In this document: piece after piece, positions 55,750 through 64,000 of the stretch | How positions within the stretch are numbered: position 1 is the first letter of the stretch | How the letters are laid out: the number at the start of each line of letters is the position of its first letter | Assembly: GCF_000981805.1 (NCBI RefSeq) | Contig: NZ_CP011132.1 | Coordinates: 2,852,001-2,916,000, forward strand | Direction of reading: 5' to 3' | Length of the DNA stretch: 64,000 nt | Source: Citrobacter amalonaticus Y19 | GTDB lineage: Bacteria; Pseudomonadota; Gammaproteobacteria; Enterobacterales; Enterobacteriaceae | Position numbers and translations under genes: made by a program | The notes under the pieces: model-generated | Databases searched by the model: none | Told to the model about the DNA's origin: nothing | The model's input: only the letters and a program-made list of their open reading frames with translations

Positions 55750-56847
55750 TCAAGCACTTTGTGCCAGAGCAAGTTCCTCTTCGCGGGTCTCAATACGCTG
55801 TTCCCCGTTATACAGCCGTGCGTTTTGCAGCCCGACAAACAGACGTTCGCCGCGTACCGGGGCATCGTCACCCTGCATGACTACCGTCAGCGGCTCATGA
55901 TACCACCCAAGCGGCTGCACGATTAACTGGGTGTAGTGGCCTTTCGGGCTGGCTTCGATGACCTGTACCGGCAACGGCGAATCCAGACTGGTACGGCGGC
56001 TGATGTCAACTTCCCACGGACGCAGGAACAGATCGACCGGCCCCTGATACGCTGGCGTATAGCCCAGCGGCCAGCGGTGCGCGCCAACGTGGAACTGTCC
56101 GCCGCGAATCGTGCCCTGCAGGCGGTTAACTTCGCCCATAAATTCCAGCACAAAACGGGTCGCCGGTTCACGCCATACCTGATCCGGCGCATCGGCCTGT
56201 TCAATGTTGCCCTGGCTCATCACCACCACGCGGTCCGCCACTTCAGTGGCCTCTTCCTGATCGTGCGTCACAAAGACGCTGGTAAATTTCAGCTCTTCGT
56301 GCAGTTGACGCAACCAGCGACGCAACTCTTTACGCACCTGCGCATCGAGAGCGCCGAACGGTTCATCCAGCAGCAGAATTTGCGGCTCAACGGCTAAGGC
56401 GCGGGCCAGCGCAACACGCTGCTTTTGACCGCCTGAAAGCTGTGCCGGGAAGCGTTCCGCCAGGTGCGCCAGTTGCACCATCTCCAGCAGTTTCATCACT
56501 TTCGCTTTGATCGCCGCCGCATTGGGGCGCTCACGACGCGGCAGGACGCTCAGACCAAAAGCGATATTGTCAAAAACGGTCATATGGCGGAACAGCGCAT
56601 AGTGCTGGAACACAAAACCGACTTTACGCTCGCGCGCATGCAGACGGCTGACGTCGGTGCCGTGGAAGCGAATATGGCCGCTGGACTGATGCTCCAGCCC
56701 GGCAATAATGCGCAGCAGCGTGGTTTTACCGGAACCGGACGGCCCCAACAAGGCAACCATCTGACCTGAAGGAATATCCAGTGAGATATCGTTCAGCACC
56801 TGGGTGCGACCAAAAGACTTCTTAATATTGGCAATCTCAATGCTCAT
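55750..56847 (-). CDS. cysA: Sulfate/thiosulfate ABC transporter ATPase CysA
   Basis: This 365-residue ABC ATPase has Walker A GPSGSGKTT, signature LSGGQKQRVALARAL, Walker B ILLLDEPFGALD and the switch His in VTHDQEE. A C-terminal TOBE/regulatory domain follows (about residue 240 onward). It overlaps cysW by 11 bases. It is the fourth gene of cysP-cysT-cysW-cysA. Confidence 0.96.
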   Translation of the reverse strand: MSIEIANIKKSFGRTQVLNDISLDIPSGQMVALLGPSGSGKTTLLRIIAGLEHQSSGHIRFHGTDVSRLHARERKVGFVFQHYALFRHMTVFDNIAFGLSVLPRRERPNAAAIKAKVMKLLEMVQLAHLAERFPAQLSGGQKQRVALARALAVEPQILLLDEPFGALDAQVRKELRRWLRQLHEELKFTSVFVTHDQEEATEVADRVVVMSQGNIEQADAPDQVWREPATRFVLEFMGEVNRLQGTIRGGQFHVGAHRWPLGYTPAYQGPVDLFLRPWEVDISRRTSLDSPLPVQVIEASPKGHYTQLIVQPLGWYHEPLTVVMQGDDAPVRGERLFVGLQNARLYNGEQRIETREEELALAQSA

Positions 56848-57712
56848 GATTTTCCTCCTGTTGCGCGCGTTTTTCCTGATTTTCCAGGCGCCATTGCAAC
56901 ATGCTCTTCAAAAACAGGGTAACAATCGCCATCAGCGTTAGCAGCGCGGCGGCGGTAAAAGAGCCGACGGTGTTGTAGTCCTGCTCCAGTAATTCAATCT
57001 GTAACGGCAGCGACAGGGTTTCGCCGCGAATCGAGCCGGACACCACCGACACCGCACCAAACTCGCCAATCGCGCGGGCGTTGGTCAGCACCACGCCATA
57101 CAACAGCGCCCAGCGGATATTCGGCAACGTCACGCGACGAAACATCTGCCAGCCGGAGGCGCCGAGTAAAATCGCCGCCTCATCCTCCTGGCTGCCCTGG
57201 CTTAACATCACCGGCACCAGCTCACGTACCACAAACGGGCAGGTGACGAAGATAGTGACCAGCACCATCCCCGGCCAGGAGAACATAATTTGCAGGTTAT
57301 GCTCGTCCAGCCAGCCGCCCAGCGGACCATTGGAGCCGTAGAACAACAAATACACCAGACCCGCGACCACCGGCGAGACGGCAAAGGGAATATCCAGCAG
57401 CGTCAGCAACAACTGGCGTCCTGGAAAGTTAAAACGGGTCACCAGCCAGGCCAGCAGAATGCCAAATACCAGGTTCACCGGTACGGCTATCAGGGCGATC
57501 ATCACCGTCAGCCAGATAGCATGCAGCATATCCGGATCGGCCAGATTCTGTAGCACGGGCATCAACCCTTTGCTGAATGCCTGCACGAAGATGTAGATCA
57601 TCGGCACCAGCAGGATGAACGCCGACACCAGCATACCGGTGCCAATCAGAAACCATTTACCCCAGTTGATGCGGGGAGCGTCATAACGCTTCAATTGAGT
57701 AACTTCCGCCAT
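56837..57712 (-). CDS. cysW: Sulfate/thiosulfate ABC transporter permease CysW
   Basis: A 291-residue inner-membrane permease with about six transmembrane helices and the EAA loop EDEAAILLGASGWQMFRRVTLP. It pairs with CysT. It shares 1 base with the cysT stop (ATGA-type junction) and overlaps cysA by 11 bases, so it is tightly coupled. Confidence 0.96.
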   Translation of the reverse strand: MAEVTQLKRYDAPRINWGKWFLIGTGMLVSAFILLVPMIYIFVQAFSKGLMPVLQNLADPDMLHAIWLTVMIALIAVPVNLVFGILLAWLVTRFNFPGRQLLLTLLDIPFAVSPVVAGLVYLLFYGSNGPLGGWLDEHNLQIMFSWPGMVLVTIFVTCPFVVRELVPVMLSQGSQEDEAAILLGASGWQMFRRVTLPNIRWALLYGVVLTNARAIGEFGAVSVVSGSIRGETLSLPLQIELLEQDYNTVGSFTAAALLTLMAIVTLFLKSMLQWRLENQEKRAQQEENHEH

Positions 57713-58545
57713 TAGTGACCTACCACACGTCGGCCAAAGCGACTTTGCAGGGTGTTAATCGAAAACAACAGCAGCAACGATGCCGCGAGGATCACCGAAG
57801 CAATGGCGCTGGCGGCAGGGTAATCAAACTCCTGCAAGCGAACAAAAATCATCAGCGAGGTGACTTCCGTTTTCCAGGCGATGTTGCCGGCGATGAAAAT
57901 CACCGCGCCGAACTCGCCGAGACTGCGGGTGAACGACAGCGCGATACCCGCCACCAGCGCCGGAGACAGTTCAGGCAATACCACTTTGCGAAAACTTTGC
58001 AGTCGCGTGGCCCCCAGCGTTTCCGCCGCTTCTTCGTATTCCGGGCCTAACTCTTCCAGCACCGGTTGCACGGTACGCACGACAAACGGAATGCTGGTGA
58101 ACGCCATCGCCACCGCGATGCCAAGCCAGGTGTACGTCACCTTGATATCAAACTTCGCCAGCCATTCGCCGTAGAAACCGTTAACGGAAAACAGCGAGGC
58201 CAGCGTCAGACCGGCGACCGCCGTTGGCAGGGCAAACGGCAGATCCATCAGCGCATCCAGCAGCGTCCGCCCCGGGAAACGATAGCGGGTTAAGATCCAC
58301 GCCATCAGCAGGCCAAACACGCCGTTAAAAATCGACGCCACAAACGCCGACAGCAGCGTCACCTTATAGGCGGCAACCACCTGCGGATTGGTGATCACCT
58401 CCCAGTATTGCGCCCAGCTCATCTGTGCCAGTTGCATCACCAGCGCACTGAGCGGCAGCAGCAAAATCAGACACACAAACAGCAGACTGGTGCCCAGGCT
58501 TAAGGTAAAGCCGGGCAGCACGCGTCGGGAGGAGACTGCAAACAT
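57712..58545 (-). CDS. cysT: Sulfate/thiosulfate ABC transporter permease CysT (CysU)
   Basis: A 277-residue permease with about six transmembrane helices and the EAA loop EYEEAAETLGATRLQSFRKV. It forms the heterodimeric channel with CysW. Its start overlaps the end of cysP by 1 base, continuing the coupled operon. Confidence 0.96.
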   Translation of the reverse strand: MFAVSSRRVLPGFTLSLGTSLLFVCLILLLPLSALVMQLAQMSWAQYWEVITNPQVVAAYKVTLLSAFVASIFNGVFGLLMAWILTRYRFPGRTLLDALMDLPFALPTAVAGLTLASLFSVNGFYGEWLAKFDIKVTYTWLGIAVAMAFTSIPFVVRTVQPVLEELGPEYEEAAETLGATRLQSFRKVVLPELSPALVAGIALSFTRSLGEFGAVIFIAGNIAWKTEVTSLMIFVRLQEFDYPAASAIASVILAASLLLLFSINTLQSRFGRRVVGH

Positions 58546-59561
58546 TACTTACGCCCCGCCGCCAACAGTTTGTCCAGTTCACCACCGCTGGTGAAATGGG
58601 TTTTCATCACCTCAGGCCAGGCGCCAAACTTCTCTTCCACGCGGAACAGTTCGGTCTGCGGGAATTTATCTTTCAGTTTGTCCATCACCTCCGGGTTGTT
58701 CACGCGGTAGTAGTAGTCCGTAATGATGGTTTGCGCCTGCGGGCTGTACAGCCAGTTCAGATAGGCTTTCGCCGCTTTCTCGGTGCCGTTGGCCTGGACG
58801 TTTTTATCCACCCAGGCGACCGGGAACTCGGCCAGAATATTGGTTTTCGGGATAACGACTTCAAAACCCTGCGCTTCATACTGTTTGCGAATGTTGTTCA
58901 CTTCAGACTCAAAGCTTATCAGCACATCGCCCAGTCCGCGTTCGGCAAACGTGGTGGTGGCACCGCGACCGCCGGTATCAAACACTTCGACGTTTTTCAG
59001 GAACTGCGTCATGAACTGTTCGGTTTTAGCTTTATCGCCGCCGTCCGCTTTATCCGCAGCACCCCATGCGGCCAGATACGTGTAACGGGCGTTACCAGAC
59101 GTTTTCGGATTCGGGAAGATAAGCTTCACGTCAGTTCGGACAAGGTCGTTCCAGTCATGGATGTTCTTCGGGTTACCTTTACGCACCAGGAAACCCATCG
59201 TGGAGTAGAACGGTGAACTGTTGTTCGGCAGACGGCTTTGCCAGTCGGCCGGGATCAGCTTGCCTTTGTCATGCAGGATCTGCACGTCGGTCACCTGGTT
59301 GTAGGTCACGACATCGGCCTTTAGCCCCTGCAAAATCGCCAGCGCCTGCTTTGAGGAGCCCGCGTGTGACTGCTTAATGGTCAGCTTATCGCCACCGTTA
59401 TCTTTCGCCCACTGCTGTTCAAACGGCGGGTTGAGGGCGGCAAACAGTTCGCGGGAGACGTCGTAGGAGCTGTTCAATAGCTCCGTCGCCTGCGCCTGAC
59501 CGACCAGTAACAGCGACGCTATCAGCGTCAGATATCTTTTTTTCAGTAAGTTAACGGCCAT
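58545..59561 (-). CDS. cysP: Thiosulfate/sulfate-binding protein CysP
   Basis: A 338-residue periplasmic binding protein. It has a Sec signal peptide (LTLIASLLLVGQAQA, cleavage before TELLNSSYD) and the sulfate-binding family motif SHAGSSKQALAIL and KTSGNARYTYLAAWG. It hands thiosulfate (and sulfate) to CysTWA. It is the first gene of the operon; CysB is the expected activator, bound in the 154-base upstream region. Confidence 0.96.
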   Translation of the reverse strand: MAVNLLKKRYLTLIASLLLVGQAQATELLNSSYDVSRELFAALNPPFEQQWAKDNGGDKLTIKQSHAGSSKQALAILQGLKADVVTYNQVTDVQILHDKGKLIPADWQSRLPNNSSPFYSTMGFLVRKGNPKNIHDWNDLVRTDVKLIFPNPKTSGNARYTYLAAWGAADKADGGDKAKTEQFMTQFLKNVEVFDTGGRGATTTFAERGLGDVLISFESEVNNIRKQYEAQGFEVVIPKTNILAEFPVAWVDKNVQANGTEKAAKAYLNWLYSPQAQTIITDYYYRVNNPEVMDKLKDKFPQTELFRVEEKFGAWPEVMKTHFTSGGELDKLLAAGRK

Positions 59562-59678
59562 TGCGCACCCTTATAAATTTGATGACTTTCTAATAGCCAT
59601 AATATTTATAACGAGTGTGAAAGGAGTAACGGTTTTATATACCGTTTGCTGATTTGAAAGTTGAAAAGGGAATAAGAG

Positions 59679-59706
59679 AAACCCCTCCTGAGAGTCAGAA
59701 GGGGTT
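59679..59706 (-). terminator. Stem-loop after ucpA
   Basis: AACCCCT and AGGGGTT form the stem on the minus strand (loop TCTGACTCTCAGG region), followed by TTTCTCTTATTC rather than a pure T-run. It ends ucpA before the cysP promoter region. Confidence 0.55.
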
Positions 59707-59715
59707 GTGCGGTCG

Positions 59716-60507
59716 TCAGATCCCGACGCTGACGGTCTCCGGCAGCGTACTGCCGCCATCAATCACGTTTTGCGTGCCCGTGAGATAGCTGGACTCATCA
59801 GAGGCGAGGAAAGCCGCCAGTTCACCCACTTCCAGCGGGCTGGCCAGGCGACGCAGCGGGATCGCTTTCGCCATCTCGGTCAGCACCGATTCCGGATCGG
59901 CCGGATTGGACTGCTGCGCAATGCTTTCCGCCATCGGGGTACGCACATAGCCCGGGCAAATCGCATTCACACGAATCCCCGACTGGGCATACTCCACCGC
60001 CAGCGACTTGGTCAGTCCGACAATCGCCGCCTTCGACAACGCATAGGCGGTTTCACCCGGATCGGCGACCATATCGCCAGTGACCGAGGACATCATCACA
60101 ATGCGACCGTCCTTACGTTTAATCATCTCCGGCAGAACGGCTTTGGTCACGTTCCAGACGCCTTTGATGTTCACATCAATGTGGAAGTCGCGGTCTTCGT
60201 CACTCATGTCGAGGAAGCTTCCCAGACGGCAAACGCCGGCATTGTTAACCAGAATGTCGATACGGCCTTCCGCCTGTTTCGCTTTCTTCAGCGCCGCTGC
60301 CACAGACGCGGGATCGGTCACATCCGCAATCACGGCAGTACAGCGATGCCCGCGGCCACCCAGTTCGTCCGCCAGCTTTTCAATCTCATCGGAGATATCC
60401 AGCAGGATTAAGTTCGCGCCATGCCGGGCAAACACTTTGGCGATGCCTTCGCCAATGCCCTGTGATGCGCCCGTAATCAATGCTGTTTTGCCCGTGAGTT
60501 TACCCAT
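59716..60507 (-). CDS. ucpA: Short-chain dehydrogenase/reductase UcpA
   Basis: A 263-residue classical SDR with the nucleotide motif TGASQGIGEG, the NNAG motif, catalytic YALSKAA (YxxxK) and NAICPGYVRTPMA. It matches E. coli UcpA in length and position. The physiological substrate is unknown; in E. coli it has been tied to furan aldehyde tolerance. Confidence 0.93.
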   Translation of the reverse strand: MGKLTGKTALITGASQGIGEGIAKVFARHGANLILLDISDEIEKLADELGGRGHRCTAVIADVTDPASVAAALKKAKQAEGRIDILVNNAGVCRLGSFLDMSDEDRDFHIDVNIKGVWNVTKAVLPEMIKRKDGRIVMMSSVTGDMVADPGETAYALSKAAIVGLTKSLAVEYAQSGIRVNAICPGYVRTPMAESIAQQSNPADPESVLTEMAKAIPLRRLASPLEVGELAAFLASDESSYLTGTQNVIDGGSTLPETVSVGI

Positions 60508-60663
60508 TTCAATGCTCTCCTTGTGAATATGAAGTCTTACACTCCATTAGCATTGAAAATACAGCAAAAAATGATACGTGCTGAGGAACAGCTCACTAAT
60601 TAAGGTAAATCTTAGATAAAAATAATCCCCGCCGGGGCGGGGATTGGTATTTTTCACTGTTGT

Positions 60664-61341
60664 GCCAAATAAGACGAAGCCATCATCCGGCACAACAACG
60701 CATTCGCGCCTGATGGCGCTACGCTTATCAGGCCTACGTGGAACGCCAGGAACAGATGTTGTATTTGTAGGCCGGATAAGGCGAAGCCGCCATCCGGCAT
60801 CCACAACGCATTCGCGCCTGATGGCGCTACGCTTATCAGACCTACGCGGAACGCCAGGAACAGACGTTGTATTTGTAGGCCGGATAAGGCAAAGCCGCCA
60901 TCCGGCATCAACAACGCATTCGCGCCTGATGGCGCTACGCTTATCAGGCCTACGTGGAACGCCAGGAACAGACGTTGTATTTGTAGGCCGGATAAGGCGA
61001 AGCCGTCATCCGGCATCAACAACGCATTCGCGCCTGATGGCGCTACGCTTATCAGGCCTACGCGGAACGCCAGGAACAGACGTTGTATTTGTAGGCCGGA
61101 TAAAGCGAAGCCGCCATCCGACATCAACAACGCATTCGCGCCTGATGGCGCTACGCTTATCAGGCCTACGCGGAACGCCAGGAACAGACGTTGTATTTGT
61201 AGGCCGGATAAGGCGAAGCCGCCATCCGACATCAACAACGCATTCGCGCCTGATGGCGCTACGCTTGTCAGGCCTACGTGGCGCGCCAGGAACAGACGTT
61301 GTATTTGTAGGCCGGATAAGGCGAAGCCGCCATCCGGCAAA
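60664..61341. repeat. Six-copy tandem BIME array, exact 108-bp period
   Basis: The unit begins CAACGCATTCGCGCCTGATG at 60696, 60804, 60912, 61020, 61128 and 61236, a constant 108-bp step over six copies. A partial REP precedes it (60664-60692). Each unit holds a REP in each orientation (CGCTTATCAGGCCTACG and GTAGGCCGGATAAGGCG) joined by GGAACGCCAGGAACAGACG. A few copies carry single changes (for example GATAAAGCG at 61099). The array lies between yfeX and ucpA and reaches to 3 bases from the yfeX stop. The open frames across it are a by-product of the repeat. Confidence 0.92.
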
Positions 61342-61343
61342 CA

Positions 61344-62243
61344 TTACAGCGCCAGCAAACGGTCCAGCGACGGCGCAAAGTAATATCCGCCAGTCACCGG
61401 TTTGGTGAAGCGCAGCATGGCGTCGCGTTTGCCGTCGGTATCGCCAAACATGCTCAGCAATTGCTGTTCGATGTTGTGCAGACGCGCACAGTAGGCGCAG
61501 AAATAGAGACCGTGAGTACCGCTGGCCGTCCCGTATGGCAAGCTCTGGCGAACAATTTTCAACCCTTTGCCGTCTTCTTTCAGATCCACACGGCTCAGGT
61601 GTGATGTCACCGGACGGGAGTCGCCATCGATCTCTTCGTTGGCTTCTTTAGTACGCCCGATCATCATCTCCTGATCGTGAATGCTCATACGGTTGAGCTG
61701 CTTCAGATTGTGTTCCCAGCGCTGAACAAAGACGTAGCTGCCGCCAGCATCCACACCGTCTTTGATGACCGCGACTTCGCGACGCGTCTCTTCCCCTGCC
61801 GGGTTTTCTGTGCCGTCAACAAAGCCGCTGAGGTCACGCTCTTCCACCCAACGGAAACCGTGGATCTCTTCCTGCACCTCAATGCAGTCGCCGAAGGCTT
61901 CCATCGCCGCCTGGGCGACAGAGAAGTTAACATCGTGACGCAGAGAAAGAATGTGGATCAGCACGTCGTACTGCGTGGCCGGAGCCAGACCTTTACCGTA
62001 AGGGATAAAGTCTTTCAGCTCTTCAGCCCCCACCCCGCCGCTCAGGGCGCGCCAGGTGTTGTTACCGAACGCCACAACCGCGCCCAGGTGAGCGTCCGGG
62101 AATTTCGCTTCGAAGGTCGCCAGTTTATCAGCGAACGCTTTGCTGGCCCCACGCAGGGCGTCAACGTCGCCTTTCACATTCGCTTCAATCCAAATCGCCG
62201 CACGGCAATGTTCTGGCAAAATGCCACTCTGAACCTGAGACAT
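61344..62243 (-). CDS. yfeX: DyP-type heme peroxidase YfeX
   Basis: A 299-residue dye-decolourising-peroxidase family protein. It has the family GFVDGTENP motif (distal Asp), a proximal His in PVTSHLSRVDL, and the distal Arg region in GGSYVFVQRWEHNL. It is close to E. coli YfeX. It is cytosolic and heme-binding; proposed roles are peroxidase and protoporphyrinogen oxidation. A proposed deferrochelatase activity is disputed. AGGAGG precedes the start. Confidence 0.95.
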   Translation of the reverse strand: MSQVQSGILPEHCRAAIWIEANVKGDVDALRGASKAFADKLATFEAKFPDAHLGAVVAFGNNTWRALSGGVGAEELKDFIPYGKGLAPATQYDVLIHILSLRHDVNFSVAQAAMEAFGDCIEVQEEIHGFRWVEERDLSGFVDGTENPAGEETRREVAVIKDGVDAGGSYVFVQRWEHNLKQLNRMSIHDQEMMIGRTKEANEEIDGDSRPVTSHLSRVDLKEDGKGLKIVRQSLPYGTASGTHGLYFCAYCARLHNIEQQLLSMFGDTDGKRDAMLRFTKPVTGGYYFAPSLDRLLAL

Positions 62244-62338
62244 CATTCCTCCTGAAAAATGAGAATGCCACGCAATCGTGGCATTGATGGGCGCTATTTT
62301 ACCCTGTTTTTACGTTCCAGGGTTTGTTCAGACGCAAA

Positions 62339-62914
62339 TTAACGACGCCAGATAATTTTGCTCACTTTCCACGCTTTCAGCGTATCGTCCGGCGGCATTA
62401 ACCCTTCCGGTCCCTTCCATTCGCCGGTAAAGAGATAGCTAATATGTTGGCTGCCTTCGGCTTTACATTCCACGGCACCAGGGTCGTTAGCGGCGGCAGG
62501 CTGACAATGGCCAAACGCTTTGCTGTAGAGGTCGCTAAACGGTGCGCCAACCTCAACACCAGCTGCGGAAGGAATTTCGCTATCCAGGACATCAATGCGG
62601 CTGATATGCCCCTGCTCGCCCTGGATGACCATCGCCACCTTGTCACCGTTCATGGCTTCGAAAAAGCGCACCACATTGCCGTTCTCGGTTTTCATGCCGC
62701 TGCGCAGGCGATAGTCGCCGTCCAGCGCATCGGCGATGGCCTGCTCATCCAGCGGCGTCGATGCCGTGAGCGCACCAACGCCCTGCTCGGTCACTTCTGT
62801 CGATGAACCAAACCAGTTCCACGGATTGGCGGCAGACCAGTTAACTGACGACAGCGTCGAACAGCCGGTCAGCGCCAGCGGCATGGCACATAACAAGATA
62901 CGCAGCGATTTCAT
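62339..62914 (-). CDS. yfeY: Outer-membrane lipoprotein YfeY (DUF1131)
   Basis: A 191-residue lipoprotein with a type II signal peptide (lipobox LTGC, Cys18) and a DUF1131 domain. The length matches E. coli YfeY, which is sigma-E regulated and of unknown function. The ATG at 62914 (MKSLRILL) follows GGAAGTGA. It lies between yfeX and yfeZ on the same strand. Confidence 0.92.
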   Translation of the reverse strand: MKSLRILLCAMPLALTGCSTLSSVNWSAANPWNWFGSSTEVTEQGVGALTASTPLDEQAIADALDGDYRLRSGMKTENGNVVRFFEAMNGDKVAMVIQGEQGHISRIDVLDSEIPSAAGVEVGAPFSDLYSKAFGHCQPAAANDPGAVECKAEGSQHISYLFTGEWKGPEGLMPPDDTLKAWKVSKIIWRR

Positions 62915-62980
62915 CTCACTTCCTTTCATTAATAATCAAAGTCAACGTTACCTGGAGTCCGGCTTCACCAAAAAGTTCCG

Positions 62981-63430
62981 TCATTCTTTTTCGGGCGTAA
63001 AGCAGGCGCGGAGTCGTCGGTTTGTCAGTAGCCAGAGAAGCGCCACGATATCGGCCACCACCAGCGACAGTCCAACACCGTTAACAGGAGAGCCATTGAA
63101 CCACAGAACGGGCTGCCAGCAGAGCAGCGTTAGCTGAGCCACAATCAGCAACAGTCGCAATGCCTGCCATAAACGCGGGAAAGTGTAACGTCGCCCGCTC
63201 AGCAAAAACGCCAGCACGGCCGGAATGCCGGGCAGCAGCCCCAGCCAAAAGTTGTCGTGATCGGGATAAAACAGATTCAGCAGCGCGGTGCCCTGCTCGC
63301 GAGAGGAGCCAGCGATCACAAACAGCACCCAGGTCCGCGCCTGGAGCAGCAGCACAAGCCAGAATAAAAAGGGCAGACGCAAATGACCGTGGCTGTCGTA
63401 ATCAGCGGGATGGAACTCAGTATTCTTCAT
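62981..63430 (-). CDS. yfeZ: Membrane protein YfeZ (DUF2919)
   Basis: A 149-residue protein with about four transmembrane segments and the DUF2919 pattern HLRLPFLFWLVLLLQARTW. It matches E. coli YfeZ (151 aa) in position and length. It overlaps ypeA by 14 bases and is probably co-transcribed. The function is unknown. Confidence 0.92.
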   Translation of the reverse strand: MKNTEFHPADYDSHGHLRLPFLFWLVLLLQARTWVLFVIAGSSREQGTALLNLFYPDHDNFWLGLLPGIPAVLAFLLSGRRYTFPRLWQALRLLLIVAQLTLLCWQPVLWFNGSPVNGVGLSLVVADIVALLWLLTNRRLRACFTPEKE

Positions 63431-63842
63431 CTTCGATCAGGCGTTTTCCCAGACTCAGTACGTCGGAATGCTCATAGCCGAGTCGCTCGTACATCCCCAG
63501 CACGACATCGTTATCTTCACGCACCATGATCTGAATCTTCGGACAACCGCGCGCAATGAGTTTCTTTTCCAGCCGGTTAAGCAGCGCATTGGCGATACCA
63601 CGACCGCGAAATTCCGGATGTACGCCGAGATAATAGGCCGATCCGCGATGGCCGTCGTAGCCGCCCATCACCGTCCCCACCACCTCCCCGTTCACTTCCG
63701 CGACGAGAAACAGGCTGACGTCATGATTCACCTTTCGCTCGATATCCATTTCCGGATCATTCCATGGACGCAGCAAATCGCAGCGCTCCCAGAGGGTGAT
63801 CACCTCTTCGAAATCTTCCTGGCGAAAAACGCGTATCTCCAT
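63417..63842 (-). CDS. ypeA: GNAT acetyltransferase YpeA
   Basis: A 141-residue GNAT-family N-acetyltransferase. The acetyl-CoA loop is VHPEFRGRGIANALLNRLE, and the C-terminal ERLGYEHSDVLSLGKRL is typical. It matches E. coli YpeA. The substrate is unknown. It is the first gene of the ypeA-yfeZ-yfeY-yfeX strand. Confidence 0.93.
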   Translation of the reverse strand: MEIRVFRQEDFEEVITLWERCDLLRPWNDPEMDIERKVNHDVSLFLVAEVNGEVVGTVMGGYDGHRGSAYYLGVHPEFRGRGIANALLNRLEKKLIARGCPKIQIMVREDNDVVLGMYERLGYEHSDVLSLGKRLIEDEEY

Positions 63843-64000
63843 GGTATTGAGACCCTTTTAGCCCTAAAAATAGTGATTATGGCGTGAACGACTGATTTAG
63901 CCAATATCTGACGCGAAACGGCGGAAAAAATGGCATAATAGCGGATTGTCACGTATTGAAATGAAAAGTAAAACAATTCTCAACATCAAGCGTCGTAACG
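63843..64000. other. Region upstream of ypeA, right edge
   Basis: 158 bases divergent from ypeA. In E. coli amiA follows on the other strand; here the start of that gene is not visible. An ATG at 63961 begins a frame cut by the edge (MKSKTILNIKRRN) without a ribosome site, so I do not call it. Confidence 0.4.

Noticed and set aside
60664..61341. CRISPR array
   Set aside because: The 108-bp units are near-identical throughout, with no unique spacers, and are palindromic REPs. No cas genes are nearby.
60644..61408. Open frames of 254 codons (plus) and 228 codons (minus) across the repeat array
   Set aside because: They are produced by a 108-bp repeat (a multiple of 3). The encoded repeats have no domain character and the DNA is BIME.
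63961..64000. Start of a gene at the right edge (for example amiA)
   Set aside because: No ribosome site and no match to the known AmiA N-terminus; too short to judge.

Overview
This window is a chromosomal segment of an enteric bacterium of the Enterobacteriaceae. From about 13.7 kb to the right end, gene content and order follow the E. coli K-12 region between yfdY and ypeA: lpxP-ypdK-alaC-ypdAB-glk-yfeO-ypeC-mntH-nupC-pdeA-alaXW-yfeCD-gltX-valUXY-lysV-xapRBA-yfeR-yfeH-ypeB-ligA-zipA-cysZ-cysK-ptsHI-crr-pdxK-cysM-cysAWTP-ucpA-yfeX-yfeY-yfeZ-ypeA. Several genes are typical of Salmonella/Citrobacter rather than E. coli: ipdC, an aldo-keto reductase beside it, ptsJ, and a YfeJ-type amidotransferase. 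Together with a complete xap cluster and a cyn operon, this points to Citrobacter or a close relative. The genus is an inference from gene content, not an alignment.

Layout. (1) 1-5.4 kb: the first 1414 codons of a giant autotransporter adhesin with an extended signal peptide (ESPR), running off the left edge on the minus strand. It is followed by an AT-rich intergenic stretch and a decayed IS3-family transposase. (2) 5.4-13.6 kb: an accessory block with small cytoplasmic proteins, a YegP paralog, a polar amino-acid ABC transporter, and a cyanate operon (cynR, cynT-cynS-deaminase-cynX) that carries an extra nucleoside-deaminase gene. (3) 13.7-19.9 kb: yfdY, lpxP, a possible small RNA, ypdK, alaC and the pyruvate-sensing two-component pair ypdA/ypdB. 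(4) 19.9-27.6 kb: a cold-shock-domain protein, an RluA-like pseudouridine synthase, a YaiL-like protein and a RidA-like protein, where E. coli has the fry PTS cluster; then glk, yfeO, ipdC with a good TyrR box, and an aldo-keto reductase behind a GalR/LacI-type operator. (5) 27.7-36.7 kb: ypeC, mntH (MntR box), nupC, pdeA, two tRNA-Ala, yfeC/yfeD, gltX, then three tRNA-Val and one tRNA-Lys. (6) 36.7-44.9 kb: REP/BIME repeats, the xanthosine genes, an FlxA-like gene behind a sigma-28-like promoter, yfeR/yfeH, ypeB and ligA. (7) 45-54.7 kb: zipA, cysZ, cysK, the PTS core (ptsH-ptsI-crr), and the vitamin B6 kinase pdxK opposite its MocR-type regulator ptsJ. (8) 54.7-64 kb: the sulfate/thiosulfate uptake operon cysPTWA-cysM, ucpA, a six-copy tandem BIME with a strict 108-bp period, and yfeX-yfeY-yfeZ-ypeA.

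Functional threads. Sulfur assimilation is represented by cysZ, cysK, cysM and cysPTWA. Sugar uptake and its first step are represented by ptsHI-crr and glk. Pyruvate and alanine appear in ypdAB and alaC. RNA and translation functions appear in gltX, six tRNAs and the RluA-like enzyme. The points most worth a second look are the adhesin, the deaminase inside the cyn operon, two intrinsic-terminator hairpins without an assigned gene, the sigma-28 promoter/FlxA-like pair, the TyrR and GalR-type operators in the ipdC/aldo-keto reductase intergenic region, and the 108-bp BIME array. No CRISPR array, prophage, restriction system or toxin-antitoxin pair was seen.
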